DNA from: Branchiostoma floridae
Lineage: Eukaryota > Chordata > Leptocardii > Amphioxiformes > Branchiostomatidae
Length of the DNA stretch: 64,000 bases
NCBI RefSeq assembly: GCF_000003815.2
Contig: NC_049996.1
Coordinates: 4,475,482-4,539,481 of the forward strand
Reading direction: 5' to 3'
This document shows, piece by piece, positions 1 to 22,100 of this stretch (its first letter is position 1; each line of letters begins with the position of its first letter). The notes under the pieces are model-generated. The model searched no databases. It was given only the letters and a program-made list of their open reading frames with translations, and had not been told where the DNA came from. Position numbers and translations under genes: made by a program.

Positions 1-198
1 AATTAAACACAATGCCTGTAACTAACATCCCTTTGGAACATTTCAGAGCATACTGGCGTTTTTCCTTCTATATTTTAGCTTCTTTATTTTCTGTTACTGT
101 AACTGTTTCAGTAACAAAAAATTGTGTAATTCTTGATTCATTAAGATTTAATGTGACTTAACTTTATTGATGTCAGCAGTCATTATTTAGAATTTCAT

Positions 199-383
199 CA
201 TAATGATACAATTTTTAGACTTTTTATCCATACACAAAATAAAGCGCTTACCAACAAGCTTTCGATCAGTCCTCTGATCCTTCAAAAGTTGTAATGACCC
301 AAAACCAGAGGACTGATCGAAAGCTTGTTGGTAAGCGCTTTATTTTGTGTACAGATAAAAAGTCTAAAAATTGTATCATTATG
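199..383. mobile_element. Foldback element, about 75-bp arms
   Basis: A left arm (about 199-276) is repeated as its reverse complement (about 306-383) around a loop of about 29 bases, with only a few mismatches. This is a foldback MITE or a recent inverted duplication. The word AGAATTTCATCAT lies just left of the left arm and again near 415, which may mark a duplicated target. No coding content. Confidence 0.8.
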
Positions 384-2612
384 TTAACTACCGTCACAGA
401 TGAACTTACATTCAAGAATTTCATCATCATAACTATTTGATCACTATAGTCTAGAGGCCAGCTAGAGCTTGTTGTCACCGCTACGATAACCTGTGACATA
501 GCTACTCTTTTCCCACCAACAGCTAGAATTAACAAAATCATGCAATATTGAATGGATTTAGTAAACAGACATGATGGTTGGGACTGAGATTTAGACATCT
601 GAAGAAAGGACACAAAGTGCATTTTCCTACCTTATATTATATATTGTCCTTTCTTGTGTTTGTGCTTCTTGTCACTTCTGTTGATGACACACACCTCGAC
701 CATTTCAGTTCTGTGTACTTCTCTCCCGATTTGGTTGTGTTCATATTGTTATTTAGAATCAGCTGCCTTGCATGGATGTCTTCCTTCTTCTTACATTTTG
801 TCTACTAGAATGTTGTTGAAGTTTAAAACTCAGTGACCTTACTTAACGCAGATCTATCTTAGGTTTGTATGATGAGACTGTAACCTCTTTCATGACTTTC
901 AGTTCTTACAGTTTCAGACTACAGTATGCATTATTTTGTGGCCATTGAAACCCTGAACCTGGAAATGAGACAAAATTTACACTAGATTAGAGGAACCTGA
1001 TTTGACCCATTGTTTCCTCCACTTTTGACCTTGATATCACCTTGCACTGTTCTATTGAAGCCCAACAAGGTCATGCTCAGTCCTGTCTGTATATTATGTG
1101 AGCCACCAATGCCTAATGACCTACATGTATGTCCCTGACCTTCAACTTAGGTGGTGAGAAAGAACAAGTCACATCCTCTAAAGGTAGGGTCAGGGGCCGC
1201 AATTATGTCCTGCAATGCATGATGGGGTATATGCCATTGCATGCTGGGATACATGCATGTGCCAAGGCCTGCGCCATAGTTCATTTTTAAATGTAGGGTA
1301 AAGGTTAGGGTGCAAAGGTCAAGGTGCATGTCTTTCCAGTGGCTGTATTAGAGACTTGCATGGATTGATCGTTCATGCCTGTTAGGGGTCGTAGGTCAGC
1401 TGTAGGGTAGGGTTCAAAGGTCGTAGTGTAAACATCCAGTTATGCTCTATTACACAGGTCATGAACAAAGATATTGAACCTTGTGATATAAAAATTAACC
1501 CATTTTGTTCAGTGAATTTGTTATATTTTGTGAAATATGAATGTGGTCAGAAAATTGATGATTTAATTTCCTTTTGGTATGTGATGCAGCTAAATCATAC
1601 CTTTACTAATACTTGTTTTTGTTGCAATGTATTTCTAAATGTTTCTGTGTTGCTCTTTAAAACTGAAACCCAACTGTCTCCATCTGTGGTGTGTTAACCA
1701 TTCTTGGCTGTTCTGTAATTCTGTTTAGTGCTTCCTCAGCAACTTGTCTTCCTACTGTCTTATTGTGACTTTAAACATTATGCTTTGTCCACAAACTGTA
1801 TAGTTATCAAACAAATTGTAATAATTATTATGATTTTTTTCTAAACCAGACCCGAACGTGTCCATTTTACAACCCAAACATAAGCTAAATTAGCAGACAG
1901 ACAAAAATATTAACTTGATAAAATGTGACGTATGCATTAAGATGTACAGTAAACTGTGGTGTATATGCATGTGTATTGTGCATGTGTGTTTTGATATTGA
2001 CTACTTACCTTAGATGAATTGTGCTGGAAATGCTGTGCTGCCTTCATTTATTTTCTATAATAATGTAGCAGCATGCCATCATAATTTCATAAATTATAAA
2101 ATGTGCATGCAAATTTCATGGTATGACTTTGCATGATTGCTTGCATTGCTAAATGTCTATAACAAGATGTGTTATTTAACTTTTATGTCATGTATTATCA
2201 TGCTAACTTTAGGGAAGATAAACATTTCATGTTAAGGAATTGCAAATAGTTCTAAAATTTTGGAAATGTAGAGTGACATCTCTTGCAGGTCTTTATTTCC
2301 TCAAGGACGATGTAACGTCCTTGATTTCCTCAAACAAGGCAAATTACAATCGGCTCAAAATATTGTGTTTACAGCTTCTTCTTTCTTAATAATAACACTA
2401 TTCAAAACATTTTCAATTGCGACAGATTTCTTTTTGTGGGTAGGCATTGGCCTTTTATAAGATATGGAACAACTTTTCATTGAGTCTTGCAGATGATTCA
2501 AAGTCTCTCATCAACGTGCTATAGTTAGTACCTCTTCTTCTTGGCTATATTGTATTAGATATGAATTATCAACATTTGAATCTGTGTCTGATATTTTGTC
2601 TCTGTCCTGTAG
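384..2612. other. Non-coding; probable intron upstream of a terminal exon
   Basis: No exon could be supported here. The stretch is AT-rich. Around 1195-1265 there are two related words (GCAATGCATGATGGGGTATA-like and GCATTGCATGCTGGGATAC). The 3' end carries a pyrimidine-rich tract ending in CTGTAG at 2612, a good splice acceptor for the exon that follows, so most of this is probably intron of a gene that begins left of the window. Confidence 0.45.
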
Positions 2613-2713
2613 CGGGCCCGAGTGTCGCTGGTTACCTGACGGCTGGGACCAGCGCCGCCATGCCGGACAAACCACCCCCCATGGTGCGGGATGAGGATCT
2701 CCAGGGCGAGTAA
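2613..2713 (+). CDS. Last coding exon of an unrecognised gene
   Basis: An acceptor (pyrimidine tract then CTGTAG) is followed by an open frame of about 33 codons ending at TAA (2711-2713). The exon enters with two bases of a split codon, and the peptide includes GPSVAGYLTAGTSAAMPDKP and ends in RDEDLQGE. It is far richer in GC than its flanks, as expected of coding sequence here. The tail is proline-containing and acidic, compatible with a disordered cytoplasmic C-terminus. I do not recognise the family. The stop codon overlaps the first X-box motif. Upstream exons are outside the window or too short to see. Confidence 0.5.
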
Positions 2714-2937
2714 CCATGGCAACAGCCTAGTAACCATGGCAACATGCTTTGTTACCATGGCAGCATGCTCTGTTACCAGGGCAATGTAGCTACGACTATG
2801 ACAACGTACAAGTAGCAAATGCACTATAATGGCAACATAGACCATTAACCATGGCAAAGTACCTGTAACCATGGTTATGTTCCAGTAACCATGGTGATGT
2901 ACTGGTAACCTGGCAACATAGAAGTAACCATGGCAAC
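2710..2937 (+). promoter_or_regulatory. Cluster of RFX X-box-like motifs
   Basis: The near-palindrome GTAACCATGGCAAC occurs exactly at 2710, 2730 and 2924, with a one-base-spacer form GTAACCTGGCAAC at 2905. Variants sit at 2751 (GTTACCATGGCAGC), 2772, 2844, 2865 and 2885. The consensus for RFX-family factors is GTNRCC, 0-3 bases, RGYAAC, which the exact copies match. Nine related sites in 228 bases looks like a degenerate minisatellite, but each unit keeps the RFX half-sites. It lies in what should be the 3' UTR of the preceding exon. Function is inference. Confidence 0.6.
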
Positions 2938-5900
2938 CCCCCTGTGTAATGACTGCAGGCAGACATGTACATTTTGAGGCTTCCCTGTGGAGGACTCAAA
3001 GAAATATTAGATTTTTCTGGCTAGTTTACTTTGAAAATGATCTTCTTATAAAGTTGTCGTTTCACATTTAGACACATTAATTTTATCTTTGTTAGGGCTT
3101 CAGTGATAACATGTACAGTGATTGAAGTTCAGAAGTGCAGATGATATCTAAAAAGGCATATACTGCTTAAACATTTATAGGCTTCATGATCAATGTATAG
3201 CAGCTTTGTTTTACAATGGAAAATAGTTTCAGCTTTTGGCTTTGGTTAAAGCATAGAGAATTGAATAATTAAAGAAATGCATTTAACATTGATCCATTGC
3301 ATGATTATAGATGCATGTATGATTGACTGTAAGCAGTGCTCTGTGCCATGTACCGTTGGACTGTGTCAATAAGCAGCAATAAGCAATCAATGGCTGCTAC
3401 CAGAGCCTTAAAACATGTGAGCTACAATGTTTATCTTATGTTTCAGTAGCAGAATTGCATTGAATTAGACTGATGCAAAAAAATGGCCAGTGGAAATACT
3501 CAAATTAGTTTGGATGGCTATGGTTATAATGCTATGACAGTCATAAGACATTTTCCAGTTTCTTAACACTTGTTGTTAGATTGTAGGCCTATTAGACGAT
3601 AGCTTTTTTTGCTATACCACGTCACAGATATTGGACCATGCAGGTAAAAACAAGCTTTAGTCTTGCTGGAAAGTCTTGCAAGATAAACTTAACTTTTGCA
3701 CATTAAATTCACTCGTTACTTTATATTAAGAACTCTCCTCAACCAGTAAAAGTACTGGATAGAAAAGAGAAAATGGCAAAGAATTTTGTCGAAAAAAATG
3801 TTTCAGGATAAAAAATTTTAGATACCTTGAATATTTGACAGACTTTTAGAGTACATTGCCGCTTTCTTTGCCAGGTTCCTGCAATACCTGTAGTGCAATG
3901 GCTGTTCTAATGGAACTTTTGGGAACAGGGAAGTAAGAAGTTTACACCCAAAACTGTACATCTGTCTCCAGCAATATTCATATCATTCAAGCTGTAGGAA
4001 TACTGCTATTTGAATTTTTTTCCAATAAAATCCCAGAGTAGATCAAAAACGTATTGAAACACATGGAGACATATAGAGTGCACTGCATAAAGATAGTCAA
4101 AGAAATTTTGATAATGTTTTATTTCATAGTTCTCAGATTCTATCAGTGAGAGCAGTTGACATTTTGTACAAGGGTTTTGCCATTTTGGTAGCTTTGATTG
4201 CTTGATATTTAGTTACTGACTAGAAGAAGGAAGAGCTAGGTGAACTATATATAGCGTTATGCTAGTTCACCTTTTTCCATGCTGTGTAACCTAAAAGCAG
4301 GGTATTTAGGGATATCACATTGACTGACACAAGTTTCAAAGTACAATATTTTGAAAATGTTCCAATTTGAAAGCTTTGTACGTCGACTTGATATTTGTAA
4401 ATACCCAGCTTTTAAAAACAACAGAATGATAGTTTACCGTGCAGATAAAGATGAACTAGCATAATTGCAAATTTATTAGAATTGAACAAAAGTACAGCAA
4501 AATTTTAAGGAGTCTAGAGCTCAGTGTTACCCACTCTATTGTGGAATATCAGTTACTCTTACTGTGCCTCGTGACAATATTGCAACATGTTCATTGTCAA
4601 GCTTAGAAATATCAACTACTAAATTGATTTGTGAAGCAAGCATTTAACATTGACTGAAAAACTGAAAGAGAGTACACGTGTAAGTCATACATTTCTGTTG
4701 TTGGAAATGCATAGCTATAGAGTTAAACAACATAAAGTTGAGTCAGCGTTTTTTTCTTCATTTCAAAGAAATGTCATGATTGTAGTAGTCATTTTTTGTG
4801 AAAGATGAGAATAGAAATTTGTATATTGTATATTAAAAGAAGGTATCAATGAAATTGCTTATAAGATGTGTTATTCTGATTGAATTCCATGTTATGATTT
4901 GCCAAAATTAAAACCAGATGTACAAGTTGTATTGAATGTCACAATTGTCTTGATTATAATTGCAGAAAATTAATGTTACTCAATTGTGTGAATTTCCTCT
5001 ATACAACATGATACATGTAATATATTAAAGGCAATTACAATTCTTACTTTTGTTGTTGGCTACTTAACGCATTGAATGGTATATGGAATGAAACTCTTAG
5101 ACATTTATAAGTGTCGGTTTTGGTCTTGACATATACACTGTTTTGTCAGCATATGCATGACATTGTGCTTATTAAACACTTTTGGTCAAGAAAATCAAAC
5201 AATGGATAGTGAGTGAGTGAAATCGTTTCAAGCTAGACCACATAGTTTCAATATGATTCAAGTGTGATGGAAAACAGTATTGAGTTGAACAAAATCACAG
5301 ATGGACAATGAAAAATTACCAGGTCCACATATTATTTTGTCAAGCCAAATTGAAGTCTTTTAAAGTAAGAACATGTATGTTTCAACAACCAGTTCTCATG
5401 CAAGTTAAGCTTGATTTTTTTTCTTCATTTACATGACATAATGTTTATTACAAGGAATTTAAAACAATTTGTTTTAGAGAAGTTTTCATAAGGCAAAATC
5501 TTAGGATTTCTTTTGGCGAAAGGATCGTTATAAACACTAGTTTGCACAACTTAGAAAGATAGGTAGCACTTAGAAGTTGTGCCACATGGAAAATCATAAA
5601 AAAAATTGTATGAATTTCTCGCATTTAGGAGAAAAAGCAATGAAAATGGTTTACCAACATGGTATACATATATAGAAGCTTGTTGTTTTCTTGTCTTGCG
5701 TATGCCATATCTGTCTTATGACTTCATGTGGAAATAATTTTGAAGAAATTTGATACCTTAATATCAGATGCTGATTAGTCAACATGTGACTAGTTATATG
5801 TCATTCCTTGTGAAAGATAAAATGCAAGATTGTCATGATCTTTTCTTTTATTGATAATTCATTGATTGTATCTGATTATTCACAGGTCAATTCAGCAAAA

Positions 5901-6611
5901 GATTACTAACTAGAAGTGACTGGATAGAAAAAGCTGTAGCATGCAAGCCGCTTAATGTCTGCAAAAGTAGTTCACGATAGATGCATAAACAAGATGTACA
6001 CATAACATTGCAATGTTCTGTCTGCAGATACTGTACAAATGTGATATTTCAGCTTCTATGGATGTCAAGATACAAGAATATGATAGTTGTTCTGCATTCC
6101 TAATGGTTGGAAAGGCAGATTTTGTACAATGCACAAAGTTATCAAAATATGTTACATAAAAAAATGGGGCAAACCAAAAATGATCATGAGTGTGTGATGG
6201 ATGGAAACAGGAAAAACTTAACCTGGAGAAACTGTCAATAAATCAAAAATTACCCTAAAAATAGTTTGCACCACAACTTACCTGGCAATCCTTTCTGGTC
6301 TGTTCCTATGCTAAAAAATGATTATTGTAATTAGTCACAATCTGTATTGAAGTTTGTTATATATTACATTGTTTTTGCCTTACGTTGTACGGAAATCTGT
6401 GCAGCAAAATTCTTTAATGTAAGGACTTTGGTCATACAAGAAAGTGTAAGAGATGGGTAATGATTTGATGAAGATGATTCCATGTGAGCTATTTGTAGGA
6501 TTGTACAAAAATGAGGAAATAAAATGTACATTTGCAAGTCGGAAATTGCTAGCCTCCTTAGCTGGATCTTCAAGTCTTGTTTGTACTAAACAGAACAAGC
6601 TTTTCATAACA
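2938..6611. other. Long AT-rich stretch without a recognisable gene
   Basis: No splice-flanked open frame is seen on either strand. The sequence is AT-rich single-copy-looking DNA with possible polyadenylation signals (AATAAA at about 4025 and 6239). It may hold a long 3' UTR of the plus-strand gene ending at 2713, then intergenic DNA. Confidence 0.5.
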
Positions 6612-7504
6612 AAGTGTTCAGCACCAAAGACAGTTGTGTTAGCCTGTGTGTGGATGGTGTTCAGCACCAAGGACAGATGTGTTAGCCTGTGTGTGGATGG
6701 CGTTCAGCACCAAGGACAGATGTGTTAGCCTGTCTGTGGATGGCGTTCAGCACCAAGGACAGATGTGTTAGCCTGTGTGTGGATGGTGTTCAGCACCAAG
6801 GACATATGTGTTAGCCTGTCTGTGGATGGCGTTCAGCACCAAGGACAGATGTGTTAGCCTGTGTGTGGATGGTGTTCAGCACCAAGGACAGATGTGTTAG
6901 CCTGTGTGTGGATGGTGTTTAGCACCAAGGACAGATGTGTTAGCCTGTGTGTGGATGGTGTTCAACACTGAGGACAGATGTGTTAGCCTGTGTGTGGATG
7001 GCGTTCAGCACCAAGGACAGATGTGTTAGCCTGTGTGTGGATGGTGTTCAGCACCAAGGACAGATGTGTTAGCCTGTGTGGATGGTGTTCAGCACCAGGG
7101 ACAGGTGTGCTTACCTGTGTGTGGATGGCGTTCAGCACCAAGGACAGGTGTGTTAGGCTGTGTGGATGGTGTTCAGCACCAAGGACAGATGTGCTTACCT
7201 GTGTGTGGATGGCGTTCAGCACCAAGGACAGATGTGTTAGCCTGTGTGTGGATGGTGCTCAGCACCAAGGACAGATGTGTTATCCTGTGTGTGGATGGTG
7301 TTTAGCACCAAAGACAGATGTGTTAGGCTGTGTGGATGGTGTTCAGCACCAAGGACAGATGTGTTAGGCTGTGTGTGGATGGTGCTCAGCACCAAGGACA
7401 GATGTGTTAGCCTGTGTGTGGATGGTGCTCAGCACCAAGGACAGATGTGTTAGGCTGTGTGTGGATGGTGTTCAGCACCAATAACAGATGTGTTAGCCTG
7501 TGTA
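6612..7504. repeat. 43-bp minisatellite, about 20 copies
   Basis: The unit is about 43 bases, built on TTCAGCACCAAGGACAGATG followed by TGTTAGCCTGTGTGTGGATG. Variants differ by point changes (GGATGGCG or GGATGGTG) and by a TG deletion giving about 41-base units between about 7070 and 7360. Because 43 is not a multiple of three, the array reads open in every frame without coding; the apparent open frames are by-products. Confidence 0.92.
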
Positions 7505-8280
7505 CCATGACCCACTCCTACAACCTCAAATAAGGCTATTGGACTACATGTACTTGCCTTGTTTTCAAACTTGTAAATTATTCACACTAAGACAAAACAC
7601 AAGGAAATTTCACAAAAGAAAACTTTTTCACTGGATTTATTCAGTATTCAGTCATTCATCTATGACTACGTATGATTGATGTGTGTCATTTCTTCAATCA
7701 AAATCAAATGCACTTCTCATAACTATAAAATCAGTCCTTGTAGATAAATATGCTACTATATTTGGCAGATACCCCAAACCCACCTTAATTGCCTTTTAAG
7801 TTACCTTATACCTGATGGACACATACCCATCATGCTTTGCCATTATGCAAGCAGAATCACTGCAATTTAAATGTGGTCTTCTTCTGCTAACTATTAAATA
7901 AGTATATCATAATCTTGGACCAGGTAGAATTTAATGTCACTAATACTTGCAGAGAACAATGCCTGAACTTTCCCATGTATGTTAAATACATGAACCGAAA
8001 TTCATCGCTCTGATTATTTATCAACAGAATGCCTACCAAATTTTCTCTTATTAAAGTTTATATTGATTTTGATTTAGGTGAAGTATAAATTGTTACAAGG
8101 GCCAATGCCATCTCTCAGATCTTTGCCACAAGCAAAAATGGTACAATGTACAAAGATCTCATGACTTTCAAGTTTTTTTGTGTTGATCTGACTGACTCTA
8201 AAGCTAAACTACCAAGGCAAGAAATAACGTCTACCTGACTGGAGCTTAAACTGTTATCTCCAGGCAGATTTACCAGTGGT
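7505..8280. other. Non-coding flank
   Basis: AT-rich, no exon supported. A TTTATT at about 7636 would read AATAAA on the minus strand and could be a distant polyadenylation signal for Arp3, but several nearer possibilities exist and none can be singled out. Confidence 0.35.
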
Positions 8281-8403
8281 ATAAGATAGTATCAAAGCTG
8301 GCTAAGGAGTACAGCTGGTCAAAGGGAGTCATCAGCCACTCCGGTAGACAAACACACTCCTAGGCCAGCTTCATTCCTTTAGAAGCTTTTGATACTATCT
8401 TAT
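8281..8403. mobile_element. Short terminal-inverted-repeat element
   Basis: ATAAGATAGTATCAAAGCT at 8281 is repeated inverted at 8383-8403 with one extra T. Inner sequence is single-copy. A MITE or foldback; no target duplication was identified. Confidence 0.6.
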
Positions 8404-8641
8404 GCTATCGTACAATCTGCTTGGAGATTACGTAAACTGTAGGTAAAGAACCTGAAACTTTAGAATTCTGTAGGCCCCCCTCCCCAAAGAATACAAACCT
8501 ACACATGCATGATACAGCCTTTTAAGCTACCAGTACATACAGGCCTTTCACTTAGGTCTTGGTAATTAGAATTTGGCTTAAGTAATGGCGTCTTCGTGTG
8601 CCTTTATAAGGGCATACACTTAAATCCAACATGGTTCAGAT

Positions 8642-9000
8642 CAGGGTTGTAGCCAGCCTGAAATCACTTTCCGTCCCCTCGATCCTATCAAACACGGAAA
8701 GCGCAACGTTCCTAAGAGGGTCTGGGAAGGGGGACATGTTCCCCTGGCAAATTTTTCAATCTAGACCCTCAGACAAGCTATTTCCTGCATTTTGAGGTGT
8801 AAATTTGGTTGGTGTACTAAGCTGTTCAACAGCATCTGTTCTGGTGAAAAACTACACAAGGGCGACAGTTTTATTCTATGATCTTAGTTTACATATTGAT
8901 TTCTGTCTGTCACGGAAGGACGGAACGGGCAGATTATTTTCCGTCCCCAGCTGCAAAATTCCGTCAAAGGACGGAAGGACGGGTGCTGGCTACAACCCTG
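8642..9000. mobile_element. hAT-type MITE with perfect 16-bp TIRs
   Basis: The 359-bp element begins CAGGGTTGTAGCCAGC and ends with its exact reverse complement. Flanking octamers GTTCAGAT and GATCAGAT match at 7 of 8 positions, consistent with an 8-bp hAT target duplication. Inside, around 8755, is a module (CTAGACCCTCAGAC then CTATTTCCTGCATTTTGAGG) that recurs near 45.2, 45.45, 47.6, 47.76 and (inverted) 59.4-59.8 kb. Confidence 0.8.
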
Positions 9001-9379
9001 GATCAGATGATGTCAGATGGAGCCTGAAGAGATGTGGTCCTACATTTGTATGTCTTATAATAACTGGACTGAAGGAGAATAACTTGTTGACAGGTTTGAT
9101 TGTAGGGTAATTTTCTAGCTCTTCCATTAATTTTTAGAACAATATCTCCTGTCCGGGCTGCAAATTGTACCAAATTTTGGGTAAAATTTTGAAGATAAGA
9201 AAAACGGTACATCATGTCCTGCCTAACTCTACACACATTGTATACATTGTCTTTTACTCATCTAGGACAAGATCCGCTTATTTTGCTTCCAGTACAAAAG
9301 TTCTAGTCTTGATCGTATGGAATCCTGGGAATATTCCTCCGTGTGTGGCTACCTAGTTGCTATGGCGATGATTGACGGC

Positions 9380-18860
<9,481 letters not shown>

Positions 18861-19119
18861 CGTGACTCTAGATCGTCCTAAACTCTCGCAAACGTGAAAA
18901 CAAAATTCCGAGTAAAAAAACTTGCTGGAAAATCAGGAAGGGGAAGGGTGGGAACCGGGAAGTCACGTTAGGAGTCACGTGAGCCCAAACTCTCGCGAGA
19001 AGTTACTAACTGGCGAGAGGTCAGAGGTCAAGTAGTCAAATTCAAATTTTTGGTGGGCAGAGCGGAGTTTCTATTTTGTGAGATTTTGTGGCGTTTTGGA
19101 GCATATTTTGGACTGCCAG
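18861..19119. promoter_or_regulatory. Bidirectional promoter between Arp3 and the SH3 gene
   Basis: Only 259 bases separate the two start codons, which point away from each other. Seen motifs: the housekeeping palindrome TCTCGCGAGA at 18991-19000, an E-box TCACGTGA at 18975-18982, and AGGTCAGAGGTCA at 19018-19030, a direct repeat of the nuclear-receptor half-site with one base between. No TATA box is evident. This is typical of a CpG-rich shared housekeeping promoter. Confidence 0.82.
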
Positions 19120-22100
19120 ATGGCATTTTTGTGTCCCTTTAGGTTGAGGCCGAATCAGAGAAAGCCAGGTGAGTGTTTTGAGGCCTGTAAGTATCAGTAT
19201 AATCGTTCTCTTTGCGTGCTTGGCCTGGTTGAGGTTGTTTGAGTGAAAAGAAATCACTCGAAACAAACGATATTTGCCATAATTTGCTGAAGGAGAAACG
19301 CCAAATTTAGGTCATTAGCAAGTACATGTGAATGTGTATATAAAGGGATGAATTTCTTTTTAAGTTTTGTTTCAATACGCCCAAAATGCATTCCTTTCAA
19401 ATCGTTAAGGATTTGCATAAATTACGTTGAAGATAGTGTGACATTCCAAAATAAGCAAGAAAATTCCACTGTAAAATTGCATCAAAATACAGCAAAGACG
19501 AACAATTTTTGACGCCATTCGTATCAGTTGAAAGTTGTCTGTATTTCTGTCTGTGTGCTAACACCTCACTCTGGTAAATGCAGTGTTCTATTGTTCTTTT
19601 GTGCCTCTTCCCAATCTGGGACTGAAGAAGTGAGTCATAGCGATTCATTGAGTCATACATATATAAGAATGACTGTATCTCACACCGTGTGGCACACATA
19701 CTGTGGGCATCTGATGACAGTGGGTTTATCCCAATCTCTTTGTTGCTAAAAGATGGCAAAGGGTACTGAGTTGTGAAATTGTAGTACATGTGGATTGTAA
19801 TTTAGCTTCTGAACAGAAATTGTTATCAATGTAAGGGGCTTTGTATACACAGCTTTAGATGATAAGACCTAGAATTTATTAGAAAAAAATGTGTTTCCTG
19901 TTTCCCTACCTACCATAGAAAAACCTGCCAACCCTAGACTTTTTTGGGTGGGCAGTGGAGCAACATAGCTTCCAGTTAGAATTTTCTTCCTATTGAAATT
20001 TGAATTGAAGTAAAATCACTGCTTGTCCTATCGAATGAAGAATACAGGTATCTATCAAGCTCAAATTAAAGTTTGACATTGAAAGACAAATGTCTGTATC
20101 TGTATCTATACTAGTATAGCTGGTATAACTGCAGCAGCTGGTTATATTATTACACTGAAGGACCTGTCACACATGACTTTTGCACATCTCATGCATTCCA
20201 GTTTACTTGTTTTGTAATATTTAATGTATCACTCAGTAGAGTTTTGGTCAGTCTAAAAAGAAGATAATCCCTACCTACCAACCCCTTTTTTTCAGGACTG
20301 AAACAGGAAACACAACACTTTTTTTCCTAGGCCTAAACTTTTGGCTAAAGAAGACCTGGTGTCCTGCATGAGTCACAATACTGAGATAATGGACCAAATA
20401 CTCTCAGAGTCAAATTGTGTAACACTGCTAGTGATATTACTTACACACAAATTGATGAAATACAATGTACTTTGAGTTCAAAGCAAGATGCCCATACCCC
20501 GGGAAGCACATCCTTTTAGAATCTTAAAAACTTCACACCCTGAAAGGGTGATTGGATGGGGTTCGTGGGGATTCAATTTCCAAGTTAGGTGCAATTTTCC
20601 TGGGCATTTAGCCCCGACAAGACGGTGACAAGAGGGGTGTTGCCCAGTATTTCTCTAGATCCAGATTTGAGTGCACAAGAATGCATATACATGCTGCCAG
20701 TATTATGATCCCTGCTGTGATAGTTACAACTTGTCTGTCCCATTTTATAATATATATATATTCATTTCTCCTAAAGGCTACAACAAGAAGTATGGCTCGG
20801 TCAAAGGTCGCATGGATGCCATCGGTGCAAAGCTCCACGGTGACGCACACCTACTGTCTAATGCAGAGTACCATGACGAGGTCATCAAGACACTGGAGGC
20901 TGCCACCGACCTGAGATGCCCCGCAGATGGAGGTCAAAGGCCAGAGTTCAGACACAGTGGCTCTTCCATGACCTTTGAGAGGAGAGGTTCTTCTTATATT
21001 GTTCATCCCATTCAGAATGAACCTCCTATTCCTAACAATAGACTGTCCCAAGAAAGACCCAACCTCGCAATGTCACGACCATTGGACTCAAACAAGGAGA
21101 ACATAGGTCAAGCAAATGTCAGGTCAAAGGTCATTCCTACGGAGAGAAAGCTGACCTATGGCCCTGGTCCAGAGGTTGAACGAGGCAGAAGTTCATACCT
21201 TCAGATGTTGGAGGATTTAATAGAAGAGGGACCAGGGTGCATGCAGAGTAGAGACAGTGGGGTGGTGTGGAACAGGCAAAAAGGGAACAGACTATTTACA
21301 GAGGAAGAGTTAGGGAGAAGGGTTGGGGAATCACCTTCCAAAATAAACAGACTGTCCTATGCTATGATGTTGGAAGGGCAGGAGGAGTGCCGCCCGGCAG
21401 TTCAGTCAGGAACTGCAGGTAGAGGCAGGGCGTCTTCCAGAAGCAGCCCGCTCACAGAGGAACAGTTGCAGAGGTTGAGAACGCTGAGGAGAGACCGCAA
21501 CTCCTACCTCATCATGGTGGACGGGCTTCTGGACGAATCGCGGCGGTCGTCGGTAGCGGCGTCGCAGCGGTGGTCGATCGCTACCTGCAGCGAAGACTTA
21601 CAGGAACTACGTTTCGATAACGATACCCAACATGGGTTTGGCAATGGTGTAGGAAAGCTAGGCAATAGGAAGAATAAGCTTTATGATATCAATGCAAGAC
21701 GAGGCCGCGCAGACGGTGGCCCATCTAGTTCTACCTCTCCCGAATCTATCACAAGCAGCGAGGGTTCTAAACCCGACATCCGACGACAACGCCCACGCCG
21801 CAAGGTTTCTACAAACTCTAACAGAGGAATGACGAAGAGTGCGTCATCGTCATCTACTAGCACTGCCAGCACAGTTTTCTTAGACGACAAGTATGCAGCT
21901 CCTCCTAGCGGCCATACAAAATCTGCAGCTGGTAGGATAGGACACAGGATAGTGGCGTCTCCTGGTGATCAGGGTCCAACTGCAGCCGAGAAGTCACAAG
22001 ACAGGGCATCAGTGTCAAGCATTGGTCAGGCTGCAGTGGACAAGGTGGAAGACAAGGCAGCAGCGCCATCTAGTGATTGTAACCAGTATGGCGAGAGGAG

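Noticed and set aside
6453-7453. Several overlapping open frames of 69-125 codons on both strands
   Set aside because: They run through a 43-bp minisatellite; the unit is not a multiple of three and contains few stops, so long frames arise automatically.
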